NCBI GenBank assembly: GCA_029560415.1
Contig: JAKQKY010000324.1
Span: 1 to 43,051, forward strand
Source: Bacteroidota bacterium
GTDB lineage: Bacteria > Bacteroidota > Bacteroidia > Chitinophagales > Chitinophagaceae
Direction of reading: 5' to 3'
DNA length: 43,051 bases
Both the position numbers and the translations under genes were made by a program. Positions 35,484 through 43,051 of the stretch are shown one piece after another. Positions within the stretch are counted from its first letter, which is position 1; the number at the start of each line of letters is the position of its first letter. The notes below the pieces were generated by a model, which was not told the DNA's origin, made no database searches, and was given only the letters and a program-made list of their open reading frames with translations.

Positions 35484-36365
35484 ATGAAAAACAACCTGAA
35501 ATGGATATCAGCGCTGATATTGATATTTTCCATGCCGGCACTCTTCATGGCCTGCAACAAATCAGATTCCATGCAGGGAAATGAGCAAATCCCTGATGGA
35601 ATGAGCAAGGTTTCAGTTTACCTGATGGATGGTCCTACAGATTATCAACAGGTGTTGATCGACATCCGGCAGATCGCTGTAAAACTGGATACCTGTCAAC
35701 GAAACGGCGATGATGATGATCACGATCAGCCAGGCTGCGATGATGACCATGATACAATGGGCAGTCATTGTGAGATCTGGGATACACTTAATATCAATCC
35801 CGGCGTGTACGACCTGCTCACCCTGCGCAATGGCGTAGATACATTATTGGCCAGTGGCTTTTTACTAAATGGTAAGATCGAAAGGATCAAATTCACCATC
35901 GGCGATAATAATAGTGTGGTAGTAGACAGTGTAACGCATCCATTGCAACTGGTCAATAACCAGCATTTCGTTTTCGTCAATATCAAACGCGAACACCTCG
36001 ATTCGCTTTCATCAAATAATTTCCAGTTGTATCTTGATTTCGATCTCAACAGGTCCATTTCATATCGCAACAATGCATATTGGCTGAAACCCGTTCTTAA
36101 ACCTTTTGGCAGGCAAAGTACCGGCGAAATAGAAGGCAAGGTGAGGCCATTGAATGGGGTAGGATATATCAAAGCATACAGTACTACCGATACCGCCTAT
36201 GCGCTGCCATGGCATGAAGGTGAATTTAAGATCCGGGCCCTGAGGCCGGGAACCTATTCTGTATTCATCGAAGGAAACAACGGCTACCAGGATACCACCA
36301 TCAGCAATGTTACCGTAGAACGACGTCGTAAAACAGAACTGGGCAATATTCAGCTACATCAGTAA
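35484..36365 (+). CDS. DUF4382 lipoprotein with Asp/His-rich insert
   Basis: 293 residues from the ATG at 35484; an in-frame TTG 11 codons upstream would put a charged tail before the signal peptide. The signal peptide (MKNNLKWISALILIFSMPALFMAC) ends in a lipobox. The DUF4382 domain follows: MSKVSVYLMDGPTDYQQVLIDIRQIAVKLD, NINPGVYDLLTLRNGVDTLLASG, and FVNIKREHLDSL...YLDFDLNRSI. Between the first two blocks sits a cluster of Asp and His (DDDDHD... DDDHD) with two Cys nearby, a likely metal-binding loop. The last about 75 residues (GEIEGKVRPLNGVGYIKAYSTTDT... FKIRALRPGTYSVFIEG) form a carboxypeptidase-regulatory-like beta domain. A strong terminator follows. Confidence 0.88.
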   Translation: MKNNLKWISALILIFSMPALFMACNKSDSMQGNEQIPDGMSKVSVYLMDGPTDYQQVLIDIRQIAVKLDTCQRNGDDDDHDQPGCDDDHDTMGSHCEIWDTLNINPGVYDLLTLRNGVDTLLASGFLLNGKIERIKFTIGDNNSVVVDSVTHPLQLVNNQHFVFVNIKREHLDSLSSNNFQLYLDFDLNRSISYRNNAYWLKPVLKPFGRQSTGEIEGKVRPLNGVGYIKAYSTTDTAYALPWHEGEFKIRALRPGTYSVFIEGNNGYQDTTISNVTVERRRKTELGNIQLHQ

Positions 36366-36384
36366 TCATCATAGAAGTAAGGTT

Positions 36385-36411
36385 AGCCGGGCATGTTGCC
36401 CGGCTTTTTTT
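36385..36411 (+). terminator. Intrinsic terminator of the DUF4382 gene
   Basis: A perfect 9-bp stem AGCCGGGCA (36385-36393) and TGCCCGGCT (36397-36405), triloop TGT, followed by a run of seven Ts. It lies 20 nt after the stop codon. Confidence 0.9.
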
Positions 36412-36533
36412 ATACCTGCCAGATAAAGAAACTATCAGGTTCTCCAAATTGTTTTTTAAAGCACTTTGTTTTTTAAAATGGAGAAGTTCTGTTAAAAATA
36501 ATCTAAAGGCGAATGACTGTCAGGAGCCCGACA

Positions 36534-36562
36534 TTTCATCGGAAAAGGGCATTCTACTTTTG
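36534..36562 (+). promoter_or_regulatory. Promoter of the YHS-to-ATP-grasp operon
   Basis: TTTC (36534-36537), a 17-nt spacer and TACTTTTG (36555-36562), which matches TAnnTTTG. The leader before the ATG at 36577 would be about 8-10 nt. The -33 element deviates from TTTG in its last base. Confidence 0.45.
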
Positions 36563-36576
36563 AAGTAAATGACAGG

Positions 36577-37047
36577 ATGATAAAATTATTGATGAGTTGT
36601 TTTTTATGTTGCTTTTCTTTATTCGCAGAATCGCAGGATCGATCGGCTCAAAAGCTGGCAAGCTTCAATCATGCAGATGGACTGGCCTTACAAGGATACG
36701 ACCCAGTGGCATATTTGAATCAAAGCAAGGCAGTAAAAGGGATAAAAGGTTTTGGTACTGTTGTTTATGAAGGCTTGCAGTATCGATTTTCAACCCTGGA
36801 AAATAAGGAGATTTTTAAGAAAGATCCATTAAAGTATTTGCCTCAATATGGCGGTTGGTGTGCATTTGCAATGGGGAGTGACGGTTCGAAAGTAACAGTG
36901 GATCCTCAAACCTTTAAGATACTCGATGGAAAACTTTACCTCTTCTATAATAAGTTTTTCAACAATACTTTAAAAAGCTGGAATAAAAATGAACAAATCC
37001 TCAAACAACAGGCAGATGTTAACTGGCATAAAATATATTCATATTAA
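36577..37047 (+). CDS. Secreted YHS domain protein
   Basis: 156 residues with a signal peptide (MIKLLMSCFLCCFSLFAESQ). The YHS domain is clear: ALQGYDPVAYLNQSKAVKGIKGFGTVVYEGLQYRFSTLENKEIFKKDPLKYLPQYGGWCAFAM. YHS domains occur in metal-handling proteins and next to copper or iron enzymes, and a Cys sits in GGWCAFAM as in many relatives. The rest (VTVDPQTFKILDGKLYLFYNKFFNN... NWHKIY) is the standard tail of the Bacteroidota/Proteobacteria secreted form. It is the first gene of the seven-gene operon; the next start lies 3 nt after its stop. Confidence 0.88.
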   Translation: MIKLLMSCFLCCFSLFAESQDRSAQKLASFNHADGLALQGYDPVAYLNQSKAVKGIKGFGTVVYEGLQYRFSTLENKEIFKKDPLKYLPQYGGWCAFAMGSDGSKVTVDPQTFKILDGKLYLFYNKFFNNTLKSWNKNEQILKQQADVNWHKIYSY

Positions 37048-37050
37048 GTG

Positions 37051-37479
37051 ATGCACTCTTCAAAATACCAAACCCTATTGCTTTGGATTCTACGCATAGT
37101 GGCAGCCGTTATCATGCTGCAGACCTTATATTTTAAATTTTCTGCTTCACCTGAATCGGTTTACATTTTCACAACGGTGGGCATCGAACCCTGGGGTAGA
37201 ATCGCCAGTGGGGTGGCAGAACTGATCGCATCGGTATTGATCCTGGTTCCCCGAACGAGCTGGATGGGTGCTTTTATGGCAATAGGCGTTATGTCGGGCG
37301 CTATTTTCTTTCACTTCACAACATTAGGTATCGAGGTCATGAACGATGGAGGCCAATTGTTCGTATATGCGTTATTGGTATTTGCCTGCAGCTTATTGAT
37401 CCTTTTCATTAACCGGCAGCCGATAATACATCAGCTGCAAAGCTTTTTAAAGTTGAAAGATTCTACAAGCAAAATTTAA
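37051..37479 (+). CDS. DoxX-like membrane protein
   Basis: 142 residues from the ATG at 37051, just after the stop of the YHS gene (a GTG directly ahead is less likely). Four transmembrane helices: LLLWILRIVAAVIMLQTLYFKF, IASGVAELIASVLILV, GAFMAIGVMSGAIFFHFT and FVYALLVFACSLLILFI. The order and the motifs (LYFKFSASPESVYIF, WGRIASGVAELIASVLIL) match the DoxX/SURF4-like family, related to quinone-linked oxidoreductase subunits. No catalytic role is proven for these short members. It is the second gene of the operon, followed after 9 nt by the barrel protein. Confidence 0.8.
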   Translation: MHSSKYQTLLLWILRIVAAVIMLQTLYFKFSASPESVYIFTTVGIEPWGRIASGVAELIASVLILVPRTSWMGAFMAIGVMSGAIFFHFTTLGIEVMNDGGQLFVYALLVFACSLLILFINRQPIIHQLQSFLKLKDSTSKI

Positions 37480-37488
37480 ATCACTTTT

Positions 37489-38217
37489 ATGAAAAAATAT
37501 ATACTCTTCCCACTGGCTATTTTAATATTAAATAATTCCTATGCTCAAAAGGCTGACAAAAAAATCAACCGCTTTGCCGATTTCAGCGCTGCCATAGGTC
37601 AGTCCCAAGGAAGCCTGGCTGCATCCTATGTGCACAACTGGAAAATAGGAAAAAAGAAAAAATGGGAAGTAGGTATCGGCGCCCGTTTTACAACCTACAT
37701 CGGTACCAAAACCGATTTCATTACAGCGCCTGCCAGGCTGGCCCGTACCAGCACTACGCCGTTCCTGATATTTTTTGCCGGGCAAAAAACAGAAAATCAC
37801 GATACCCTTACTGTGCAAAGACCACTGGTGAATATGCTGAACCTTAGTGCCAATGTGGGTTATAACTTCAATAACAAGTGGTCTGCAGGTTTTAATATCG
37901 ATGTAATCGGATTTAGTTTTGGCCGCAAATCAAGCGCCATATTAACCAGCAATGGACTTACCCGAATAGAACCCACTGCAAAAGTTGCTCCTTTTAATAT
38001 ATTGCTTACAGGGGATCACGATAGGGGGAGCCTAAATTCAGAATTTTTTGTGAGGTACCGGTTAAAAGATCATTGGAGTATCAGGGCACTGTATCAATTC
38101 ATATTTGTTGAATATAAAACCAGCACGATCAACCAGGCTGCACCCGATGGCACAATTAATGACAGGTTTAGGAATAAAGCCAATACTTTCGGTATGGGAA
38201 TTTCCTATCATTTTTAA
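37489..38217 (+). CDS. Outer-membrane beta-barrel protein
   Basis: 242 residues with signal peptide (MKKYILFPLAILILNNSYAQ). The mature protein has alternating amphipathic strands (GSLAASYVHNWKIG, WEVGIGARFTTYIGTK, NMLNLSANVGYNFNNKWSAGFNIDVIGFSFG, SEFFVRYRLKDHWSIRALYQFIFVEYK) and ends in GISYHF. A terminal Phe after an aromatic strand is the signal recognised by the BAM complex. I count about eight strands. There is no recognised substrate or family beyond porin-like barrels. Third gene of the operon, 11 nt before yceI-like gene 38229. Confidence 0.72.
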   Translation: MKKYILFPLAILILNNSYAQKADKKINRFADFSAAIGQSQGSLAASYVHNWKIGKKKKWEVGIGARFTTYIGTKTDFITAPARLARTSTTPFLIFFAGQKTENHDTLTVQRPLVNMLNLSANVGYNFNNKWSAGFNIDVIGFSFGRKSSAILTSNGLTRIEPTAKVAPFNILLTGDHDRGSLNSEFFVRYRLKDHWSIRALYQFIFVEYKTSTINQAAPDGTINDRFRNKANTFGMGISYHF

Positions 38218-38228
38218 ATTGAACCGGT

Positions 38229-38774
38229 ATGAAGGGGTATAAAAGATTGATCGCTTTATTAATGTTTGCCGCTTTCGGACAGATGGTGAATGGTCAGCAA
38301 TTAAAACCCGTAGATGCACAATCAACTGTAAAATTCAGCATAAAAAATTTCGGCATCAATACCGGGGGAAGATTTACCGGGTTAAAAGGAACCATTCATT
38401 ACGATCCGGCGAAACCACAGGAATCAGGTTTTGATGTATGGGTAGATGCAAAGACGATCGATACAGATTTGTCGGCCAGGGATAAGCACCTGCGCAAAGA
38501 GGAGTATTTTGATGCAGATAAATTTCCTGAGATACATTTTGTGTCAACGGCCGTCAAACAAACTTCCAAAGGATGGAGTGTAACCGGAAAACTTACGATC
38601 AAAGGAATCACTAAAGAGATCAGCTTTCCATTTACTACAGCCATTAAAAATGGAGCTTACCTGTTTGCCGGTGAGTTTAAGATCAATCGCCGCGATTTTA
38701 AAGTAGGTGGTTCCAGCACATTTTTGTCTGATAATCTCAAAGTATACTTGTCTGTTTTTGCCACGAAGACCTGA
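38229..38774 (+). CDS. YceI family lipid-binding protein
   Basis: 181 residues with signal peptide (ending MFAAFGQMVNGQ). The YceI fold, a lipocalin-like barrel that binds long isoprenoid or quinone-like lipids, is clear: STVKFSIKNFGINTGGRFTGLKGTIHYDP, GFDVWVDAKTIDTDLSARDKHLRKEEYFDADKFPEIHFVSTAV, GWSVTGKLTIKGITKEISFPFT and FKINRRDFKVGG. It is periplasmic. In the operon it follows a DoxX-type membrane protein, and YceI and DoxX families share links to quinone-type lipids, which hints at a common ligand but does not prove it. Confidence 0.93.
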   Translation: MKGYKRLIALLMFAAFGQMVNGQQLKPVDAQSTVKFSIKNFGINTGGRFTGLKGTIHYDPAKPQESGFDVWVDAKTIDTDLSARDKHLRKEEYFDADKFPEIHFVSTAVKQTSKGWSVTGKLTIKGITKEISFPFTTAIKNGAYLFAGEFKINRRDFKVGGSSTFLSDNLKVYLSVFATKT

Positions 38775-38789
38775 TAAAAAAAGAATGAT

Positions 38790-39290
38790 ATGTTCATACA
38801 GCAATCTATCCGCAATGTGTTTCAGCAATTGAGTGATTCAGTGAGCCAGTTAAGCGACCAGGCTTACCGCCAACCCTGTGCTGTACTACAGCAGGCTTCT
38901 GTAGGGCAACACCTTCGTCACGTGATCGAATTATTCATATGCCTGTACAGGGGTTATGAAAGCTGCATCGTGAATTATGATAAAAGGGAACGGGATGTAC
39001 GGATTGAAACAGACAGGTCTTTTGCCCTTTACCAACTTCAGCAAATTGAAGGTTGCCTCGAACGACCTGATAAAGAACTTATCCTGGAAACGTTGGCAGG
39101 AAAAAATACGGATGAACCTATGATGGTGCAAAGCAATTATTACCGGGAGATCATTTACAACCTGGAACATACTGTTCATCACATGGCGCTTATCAGGATC
39201 GGGATATCAGAAGTGTCGGCAATACAGTTGCCACATGAATTCGGGGTTGCATCTTCCACAATAAAATACCGACAGGAATGTGCACAGTAA
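38790..39290 (+). CDS. DinB-like (four-helix, metal-site) protein
   Basis: A 166-residue cytoplasmic helical bundle. DinB/YfiT-type features: an N-terminal helix, the metal-site His in SVGQHLRHVIELFICLYRGY, and the second His cluster in YYREIIYNLEHTVHHMALIRIGI at the C-terminal end. In DinB-superfamily proteins three His bind a divalent metal (Zn or Ni), and some members are thiol-dependent S-transferases. No substrate is implied here. It overlaps the next gene by 13 nt, a sign of translational coupling. Confidence 0.75.
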   Translation: MFIQQSIRNVFQQLSDSVSQLSDQAYRQPCAVLQQASVGQHLRHVIELFICLYRGYESCIVNYDKRERDVRIETDRSFALYQLQQIEGCLERPDKELILETLAGKNTDEPMMVQSNYYREIIYNLEHTVHHMALIRIGISEVSAIQLPHEFGVASSTIKYRQECAQ

Positions 39291-40012
39291 CCTATATACC
39301 GGTAAAGGATAGCTGCTATATCATATCCAACAGGGATGAGCGTTTTATACGCAAAGAAGCTATACCGCCTGCGGCAAATAATATGAATGGTAATATTTTG
39401 CTGTATCCAAAGGATGCAGATGCCGGTGGAACCTGGATAACAGCTACAGGCGATGGCCATGCCGGTGTATTACTCAATGGGGCATTTGAAAAACACATGC
39501 CATCCCCTCCGTATCGCAAAAGCAGGGGACTGGTTTTCCTGGAGATCATGGAGGCGGAATGTCCTGTTTCATTCTTTTCTGCTATCAACCTCCGGGATAT
39601 TGAACCTTTTACTTTGATTACGCTGGCCGGGGAGCTGCATGAATGCCGATGGAATGGACGGCAAAAATTCATTCTTCCCTTGCAAAAACAACAACCCTAT
39701 ATCTGGTCCTCGGTAACTTTATACGATGAAATGATTAAGAAGGAAAGGGAAAAATGGTTTAGTGAATTTATGGAAAAGCATCCAATGCCAACGATGACAG
39801 AAGCCCTGGCCTTTCACCAGTTTGCCGGTGAGGGTGATCAGCATAAGGATCTGCGCATGAACCGTAAAAATGAAGTTTTTACAGTAAGCATCACGGGTAT
39901 GCATATACGTAAGCAGGATTGCAGGATGCGTTACCATGAACTTTCGTCTGGTAAAGTTTATCATGAAACACTTGCTTTTTGCACACCTTCAGTAAAAGAA
40001 AGTTTCCAATAA
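39278..40012 (+). CDS. NRDE (TANGO2-like) family protein
   Basis: 244 residues. The N-terminus MCTVTYIPVKDSCYIISNRDERFIRKEA carries the NRDE motif that names the family and a Cys at position 2, as in relatives resembling N-terminal nucleophile hydrolases. The strand GTWITATGDGHAGVLLNGAFEKH is also typical. The biochemical role in bacteria is not established; the human homologue TANGO2 is linked to metabolic crises and to lipid or haem handling. The ATG lies within the last codons of the DinB-like gene. Confidence 0.88.
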   Translation: MCTVTYIPVKDSCYIISNRDERFIRKEAIPPAANNMNGNILLYPKDADAGGTWITATGDGHAGVLLNGAFEKHMPSPPYRKSRGLVFLEIMEAECPVSFFSAINLRDIEPFTLITLAGELHECRWNGRQKFILPLQKQQPYIWSSVTLYDEMIKKEREKWFSEFMEKHPMPTMTEALAFHQFAGEGDQHKDLRMNRKNEVFTVSITGMHIRKQDCRMRYHELSSGKVYHETLAFCTPSVKESFQ

Positions 40013-40026
40013 TTTCAATTGCACTA

Positions 40027-41085
40027 ATGTTTCATAAACTATTGCACAGGCCGTTTTTTATCAGGTTACTCCATTGGGAATACTGGCCCATGCATGTTGT
40101 ATACGCACCGGTATATGTTTACTGGCTTTGGCTGTCTATGAAAACCCGCTCCTTTTTTTTCTTCAGTGCTTCCAATCCCGGCATCCGAAATGCAGGCTTC
40201 CTGCTCGAATCTAAAAAAGAGATATACGACCTTATTCCCCGGCAGTATTGCCCGGTTACGTTATACTTCCCAAAAAATTCAAACTTTCAAAACGTACTCG
40301 ATGCCATCAGGCAAAAGAAATTATCCTTCCCGCTGATCGGAAAGCCGGATATCGGTTTACAAGGCCTGGCCGTAAAAAAACTGGAGGACGAAGTTGCACT
40401 GGCTCATTATGTTTCCCAATCAACAGTAGATTTTCTCATCCAGGCATTCATTTCGTATGAACAGGAAGCAGGGATATTCTATTGCCGTTATCCGGGCGTA
40501 GAAAAAGGTTTCATTTCGGGTATTGTGCAGAAAGAATTCCTTACTGTAACGGGAGATGGGAAATCAACCACGGAAATGCTGATGCAAATGGATACGAGGA
40601 GCATTTTGCAGGTAGATGCATTGCGTAGATCAGGGGAGATCGACCTGGCCGAAATACTACCCCTGGGTAAACAAAAAATACTGGTCCCATATGGCAATCA
40701 TGTTAGGGGTGCTAAATTCATCAATGCAAGTCACCTGTGTGATGATAACTTAACCCAATGCATACACGAAGCCTGCCGGCAAATAAAAGGATTTTATTTC
40801 GGCAGGCTTGATATCCGGTTTCACTCCTGGGAACAATTGAAACAAGGAAAGCAATTTTCTATCATCGAACTTAATGGAGCCGGCAGCGAACCCACCCATA
40901 TTTATGACCCATCCCATTCTGTTTTCTGGGCCTGGAAGGAAATCATCCGACACCTGGATATCCTGGCAAAGATCAGCAGGGCCAATCACCGGCAACAACA
41001 CATTCCTTATATGACCTTTTCCGAAGGACTGTGTATGTTCAGGGAAAACAAGCGGTATATGAAGATCCTCAAGGCTTCGGCCTGA
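40027..41085 (+). CDS. ATP-grasp domain protein, ligase-like
   Basis: 352 residues from the ATG at 40027; the frame is open 16 codons further upstream into the NRDE gene, but the later ATG fits the 14-nt gap. The ATP-grasp core is recognised by FPLIGKPDIGLQGLAVKKLE (ATP-binding loop and Lys), DFLIQAFISYEQEAGIFYCRYP, RLDIRFHSWEQLKQGKQFSIIELNGAGSEPTHIYDP (metal ligands Asp and Glu/Asn). It resembles D-alanine-D-alanine ligase-like enzymes of Bacteroidota. An N-terminal segment (LLHWEYWPMHVVYAPVYVYWLWLSMKTRSFFFFSASNPG) is hydrophobic and may bind membrane or a lipid acceptor. It is the last gene of the operon and its substrate is unknown. Confidence 0.82.
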   Translation: MFHKLLHRPFFIRLLHWEYWPMHVVYAPVYVYWLWLSMKTRSFFFFSASNPGIRNAGFLLESKKEIYDLIPRQYCPVTLYFPKNSNFQNVLDAIRQKKLSFPLIGKPDIGLQGLAVKKLEDEVALAHYVSQSTVDFLIQAFISYEQEAGIFYCRYPGVEKGFISGIVQKEFLTVTGDGKSTTEMLMQMDTRSILQVDALRRSGEIDLAEILPLGKQKILVPYGNHVRGAKFINASHLCDDNLTQCIHEACRQIKGFYFGRLDIRFHSWEQLKQGKQFSIIELNGAGSEPTHIYDPSHSVFWAWKEIIRHLDILAKISRANHRQQHIPYMTFSEGLCMFRENKRYMKILKASA

Positions 41086-41166
41086 TTTGAATGTGACTGT
41101 TCTCTTTTATTTACCCGTTTTTGAAATTGCCTTCGTAATTTGCCGCATTAAATGTTAACGGACAAT

Positions 41167-42795
41167 ATGAGCAACGATTTCAATAAGAATGAAGACGCAT
41201 TAAAGCTGGCCTGGAGCCAGGTAAGGCAGAAACTGGAAAAGATATATGAAGGAGGTGGCACCAAGGCGGCCCAGAAGCAAAAAGAAAAGAATAAACTCAC
41301 TGCAAGGGAAAGGATAGACTACCTGGTAGATGAAGGCAAACCATTTGTGGAAATCGGTGCCTTCGCCGGTTATGAAATGTATCCCGAGCATGGTGGTTGT
41401 CCCGCAGGCGGCACCGTTAGTGGTATTGGATATGTTAGTGGCCGCCAGTGTATCATCGTAGCCAACGACCAAACCGTAAAGGCCGGGGCCTGGTTCCCGA
41501 TCACAGGTAAGAAGAACCTGCGTATGCAGGAAATGGCCATGGAAAACAGGTTACCCATCATTTATATTGTTGATAGTGCCGGTGTTTACCTGCCTATGCA
41601 GGATGAGATATTCCCTGATAAAGAACATTTTGGTCGCATTTTCAGGAACAACGCCCGCATGAGTGCCATGGGCATTACGCAGATCGCAGCCGTAACGGGA
41701 GCCTGCGTGGCTGGTGGCGCATACCTGCCCATCATGAGCGATGAAACCCTGATGGTAGAAGGCAATGGTTCCATCTACCTCGCTGGTCCATACCTGGTAA
41801 AAGCAGCCATTGGCGAAGATATCGACAGCGAAACCCTTGGTGGTGCCGCAACCCATACCGAAATATCCGGCATCGCCGACTATAAATTCAAGACAGAACA
41901 GGAGTGCCTGGATCATGTAAAGAAGATCATGGGTAAGTTGGGGCCCGCTTCACTGGCGGGATTCAATCGCATAGCAGCAAAAGCACCCAAGAGCAATAAA
42001 GGTGAAATATTTGGCATCATGAGCGAAGGCAATACCAAACCTTACGATATGTTACAGCTCATCGATTGCATTGCCGATGCCGATAGTTTCGATCAATTTA
42101 AAGAAGATTATGGTAAGACGATCATTTGCGGCTATGCCCGCGTAGATGGATGGGCCGTGGGCATCGTGGCCAACCAACGCCTGATCGTGAAAAGTAAAAA
42201 AGGAGAGATGCAGTTGGGTGGGGTGATCTACAACGACAGTGCCGATAAAGCAGCCCGCTTTATCATGAACTGCAACCAGAAAAAAATTCCATTGGTATTC
42301 TTACAGGATGTAACCGGTTTCATGGTGGGCAGCAGGAGCGAACATTCAGGTATTATTAAAGATGGTGCAAAGCTTGTGAATGCAGTGGCCAATTCGGTAG
42401 TGCCGAAGATCACCATTATCGTGGGTAATTCATACGGGGCGGGCAATTACGCCATGTGTGGCAAGGCCTATGACCCAAGGTTCATCTATGCCTGGCCTAC
42501 CGCCAAGATAGCGGTAATGGGAGGTGAACAGGCGGCCAAAACCATGTTGCAGATACAGGTTGCCGGTATGAAGGCCAAAGGCGAAGTTGTTACGCCGGAA
42601 GAAGAAAAGGCGATCCTTGATAAGATAACGGAGAACTATACCCGCCAGACTAAGCCATTTTACGCAGCTGCACGGTTATGGGTAGACGCAATCATCGATC
42701 CGGCCGAAACAAGGAGGGTGATATCAGAAGGCATTGCTGCTGCTAATCATAACCCTGAGATTCCTGAATTTAAAACCGGGGTATTCCAGGTATAG
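41167..42795 (+). CDS. Acyl-CoA carboxylase beta (carboxyltransferase) subunit
   Basis: 542 residues if begun at the ATG at 41167 (MSNDFNKNED); an in-frame ATG at 41152 adds five residues. The family signatures are clear: KNKLTARERIDYLVDEG, the glycine-rich acyl-CoA pocket IVDSAGVYLPMQDEIFPDKEHFGRIFRNNARMS and GACVAGGAYLPIMSD, and in the C-terminal half QDVTGFMVGSRSEHSGIIKDGAKL, GNSYGAGNYAMCGKAYDPRFIYAWPTAKIAVMGGEQAA. This last motif is typical of methylcrotonyl-CoA carboxylase beta and related enzymes of branched-chain amino-acid breakdown. The biotin-carrying alpha subunit is not in the window, so the acyl-CoA substrate cannot be fixed. Length is normal. Confidence 0.93.
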   Translation: MSNDFNKNEDALKLAWSQVRQKLEKIYEGGGTKAAQKQKEKNKLTARERIDYLVDEGKPFVEIGAFAGYEMYPEHGGCPAGGTVSGIGYVSGRQCIIVANDQTVKAGAWFPITGKKNLRMQEMAMENRLPIIYIVDSAGVYLPMQDEIFPDKEHFGRIFRNNARMSAMGITQIAAVTGACVAGGAYLPIMSDETLMVEGNGSIYLAGPYLVKAAIGEDIDSETLGGAATHTEISGIADYKFKTEQECLDHVKKIMGKLGPASLAGFNRIAAKAPKSNKGEIFGIMSEGNTKPYDMLQLIDCIADADSFDQFKEDYGKTIICGYARVDGWAVGIVANQRLIVKSKKGEMQLGGVIYNDSADKAARFIMNCNQKKIPLVFLQDVTGFMVGSRSEHSGIIKDGAKLVNAVANSVVPKITIIVGNSYGAGNYAMCGKAYDPRFIYAWPTAKIAVMGGEQAAKTMLQIQVAGMKAKGEVVTPEEEKAILDKITENYTRQTKPFYAAARLWVDAIIDPAETRRVISEGIAAANHNPEIPEFKTGVFQV

Positions 42796-42846
42796 AATGG
42801 TAGCGTGAAAACGCTTAACCCGTTTCATCAATGCAACTAATTATTC

Positions 42847-43051
42847 ATGATTAAAATGTATACGGATGGCTCCTCACGTGGCAACCCAGGCCCGGGTGGT
42901 TATGGAGTGATCCTGCTGTTTGGTCAACATCGAAAAGAACTGTCGAAAGGATTTCGTCATACCACCAATAACCGAATGGAACTGATGGCCGTCATTGCAG
43001 GTTTGCAGGCCATTACCAAACATGAAATTCCTGTTACGGTATATTCCGACA
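42847..43051 (+). CDS. rnhA: Ribonuclease HI (3' truncated by window end)
   Basis: 68 codons are visible before the window ends. MIKMYTDGSSRGNPGPGGYGVILL carries catalytic Asp7, RMELMAVIAGLQAI carries Glu45, and Asp68 lies in VYSD at the last codon; these correspond to Asp10, Glu48 and Asp70 of E. coli RNase HI. The enzyme removes the RNA strand of RNA-DNA hybrids. The remaining catalytic residues lie outside the window. The ATG at 42856 is a possible alternative start. Confidence 0.9.
   Translation, partial: MIKMYTDGSSRGNPGPGGYGVILLFGQHRKELSKGFRHTTNNRMELMAVIAGLQAITKHEIPVTVYSD

Noticed and set aside
41119..41142. Promoter TTTTTG ... TAATTTG ahead of the carboxylase gene
   Set aside because: The spacer of 12 nt is too short for this promoter class and TAATTTG is one base short, so I do not call it.

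Overview
The window looks like a chromosomal segment of a Bacteroidota bacterium, most likely family Chitinophagaceae or a close relative. Four things point there: two proteins ending in type IX secretion (T9SS) sorting domains, a secreted giant built from MBG domains, many SPII lipoproteins and HTTM, DUF4382 and TPR-cyclase families common in that phylum, and promoters of the Bacteroidota type (TTTG, about 19 nt, TAnnTTTG). No rRNA, tRNA, CRISPR array, transposase, integrase or phage gene was found. The taxonomic call is inference from gene content.

Layout. 1-5300: the 3' end of a T9SS-exported protein, a small membrane protein, a lipoprotein, then a P1-family (DmpA-type) peptidase paired with a DUF3267 membrane protein, and a class C beta-lactamase-like hydrolase with a TPR tail. 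5300-9700: catalase-peroxidase KatG (minus strand) and an APC amino-acid permease. 10000-14800: a run of small plus-strand genes (lipoprotein, GNAT, lipoprotein cytochrome c, VOC protein, methyltransferase, S41 peptidase, DUF1801) and one small minus-strand protein. 15100-31000: a signalling and surface block. It holds a six-PAS sensor histidine kinase, a TPR-class III adenylate cyclase, a 1989-residue subtilase/MBG T9SS protein, an NTT-like transporter fused to a HEAT-type region, a stand-alone cyclic-nucleotide-binding (CNB) domain protein and an HD phosphohydrolase. 31400-36400: an SDR oxidoreductase flanked by direct copies of an intergenic repeat, an HTTM (gamma-carboxylase-like) protein, a second S41 peptidase and a DUF4382 lipoprotein. 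36577-41085: a tightly packed seven-gene operon (YHS, DoxX, outer-membrane barrel, YceI, DinB, NRDE, ATP-grasp). 41100-end: acyl-CoA carboxylase beta subunit and the truncated start of RNase HI.

Most notable points. (1) A transporter-HEAT gene, a CNB-domain gene 5 nt downstream and an HD hydrolase abutting it with no gap lie near a cAMP-type cyclase, which suggests a cyclic-nucleotide-linked transport or stress module. (2) The giant T9SS subtilase has Glu where the catalytic His is expected (D594/E639/S940) and an 18-bp coding minisatellite (GRALSN) inserted inside one MBG domain. (3) A modular intergenic repeat occurs three times, with zero, one or two copies of a GAGCGAAGCG hairpin module, and two copies bracket the SDR gene. 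(4) A 36-bp imperfect dyad overlaps the putative promoter of the histidine kinase.

Functions are family-level readings of the translated sequence. No database search was possible.
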